NCBI GenBank assembly: GCA_014239555.1
Contig: JAAZYR010000004.1
Location: forward strand, 177,696 to 241,695
Direction: 5' to 3'
From: Acidimicrobiales bacterium
GTDB lineage: Bacteria; Actinomycetota; Acidimicrobiia; Acidimicrobiales; Poriferisodalaceae
Length of the DNA stretch: 64,000 nt
Part shown: positions 63,850-64,000 of the stretch, in pieces
Numbering within the stretch: position 1 is the stretch's first letter
How the letters are laid out: each line of letters starts with the position of its first letter
Program-made: the position numbers and the translations under genes
Notes under the pieces: model-generated
What the model was told of the DNA's origin: nothing
Database searches by the model: none
What the model saw: only the letters and a program-made list of their open reading frames with translations

Positions 63850-64000
63850 GAGCCCAAGCCCTCGGCCGATTAGTACCGGTCTGCTGAACGCGTTGCCGCG
63901 CTTACACATCCGGCCTATCAACGTGGTGTTCTGCCACGGGCCTTACCTGGTTATCCAGTGGGAGATCTCATCTCGAAACAGGTTTCGCGCTTAGATGCTT
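63850..64000 (-). rRNA. rrl: 23S ribosomal RNA, 3' end
   Basis: The minus strand reads AAGCATCTAAGCGCGAAACC at the window edge, then GATAGGCCGGATGTGTAAGC and CCGGTACTAATCGGCCGAGG, the invariant end of 23S rRNA. The 3' end is placed at about 63850 by analogy and may be off by several bases. The rest of the gene is outside the window. Confidence 0.93.

Noticed and set aside
63489..63857. Minus-strand open frame over 5S rRNA and the spacer
   Set aside because: It overlaps a clear 5S gene; rRNA regions often have spurious frames.

Overview
The window comes from a chromosome of an actinobacterium with moderate G+C content. The best guess is an uncultured, probably aquatic, member of the Acidimicrobiia; the phylum is well supported, the class is an inference. 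Evidence for the phylum: the start of a mycothione reductase (mycothiol is actinobacterial), an LLM-type F420-like oxidoreductase, the SteA/SteB cell-separation pair, and two gene orders that match Mycobacterium tuberculosis: gcvH-FHA-DUF151-MerR (Rv1826-Rv1829 region) and tlyA-NAD kinase-recN-steA-steB-pyrG-nudix-xerD followed by scpA-scpB-rluB-cmk-der (Rv1694-Rv1713 region). No phage, insertion sequence, CRISPR array or plasmid gene was seen.

Layout. (1) 1-12 kb is accessory metabolism: mycothione reductase (partial), a serine beta-lactamase-like hydrolase, a histidine phosphatase overlapping an MFS transporter, then a tight five-gene operon (NicX-like iron dioxygenase, acyl-CoA ligase, VOC protein, GarR-like dehydrogenase, class V aminotransferase) that looks like an undescribed ring-cleavage or heterocycle catabolic route. 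Next come an enoyl-CoA hydratase/isomerase, an unknown small protein, a TauD dioxygenase and an LLM oxidoreductase. (2) 12-16.5 kb: msrB, the MerR/DUF151/FHA/GcvH/PgsA block, a HIT protein and YedK. (3) 16.5-28 kb: a ThDP enzyme, homoserine kinase, leuS, and methylmalonyl-CoA mutase (mutA, mutB) with its chaperone meaB. (4) 27.8-34 kb: nrdB/nrdA, a ferredoxin-reductase-like flavoprotein, a LOG protein, a small membrane protein and tRNA-Pro(GGG). (5) 34-46 kb, minus strand: der, a DUF512 radical SAM protein, plsC, an aroA-cmk fusion, tyrA, rluB, scpB and scpA; ispH and trpS run the other way. (6) 45.7-58 kb: two poorly known genes, xerD, nudix, pyrG, two glycan-type transferases, steB, steA, recN, NAD kinase, tlyA and a HAD phosphatase, largely overlapping by 1-4 bases. 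(7) 58-64 kb: a 2-oxoacid:ferredoxin oxidoreductase (korAB type), class I FbaB aldolase, a TPR protein with an Arg/Asp/Gly/Ser repeat, then 5S rRNA and the 3' end of 23S rRNA on the minus strand.

Regulation. Many operon-leading genes have no Shine-Dalgarno sequence but a TANNNT hexamer 6-8 bases before the start codon. This is the signature of leaderless mRNA, and it fixes several starts (histidine phosphatase, tauD, a 69-residue protein, DUF151, gcvH, HIT, thrB, mutA, meaB, DUF512, ispH, scpA, trpS). Several of these promoters carry perfect inverted repeats that may be operators. Genes inside operons use SD sequences or overlapping stop/start codons. Coordinates, motifs and overlaps were read by eye; no database search was possible, so all family names are recognition calls.
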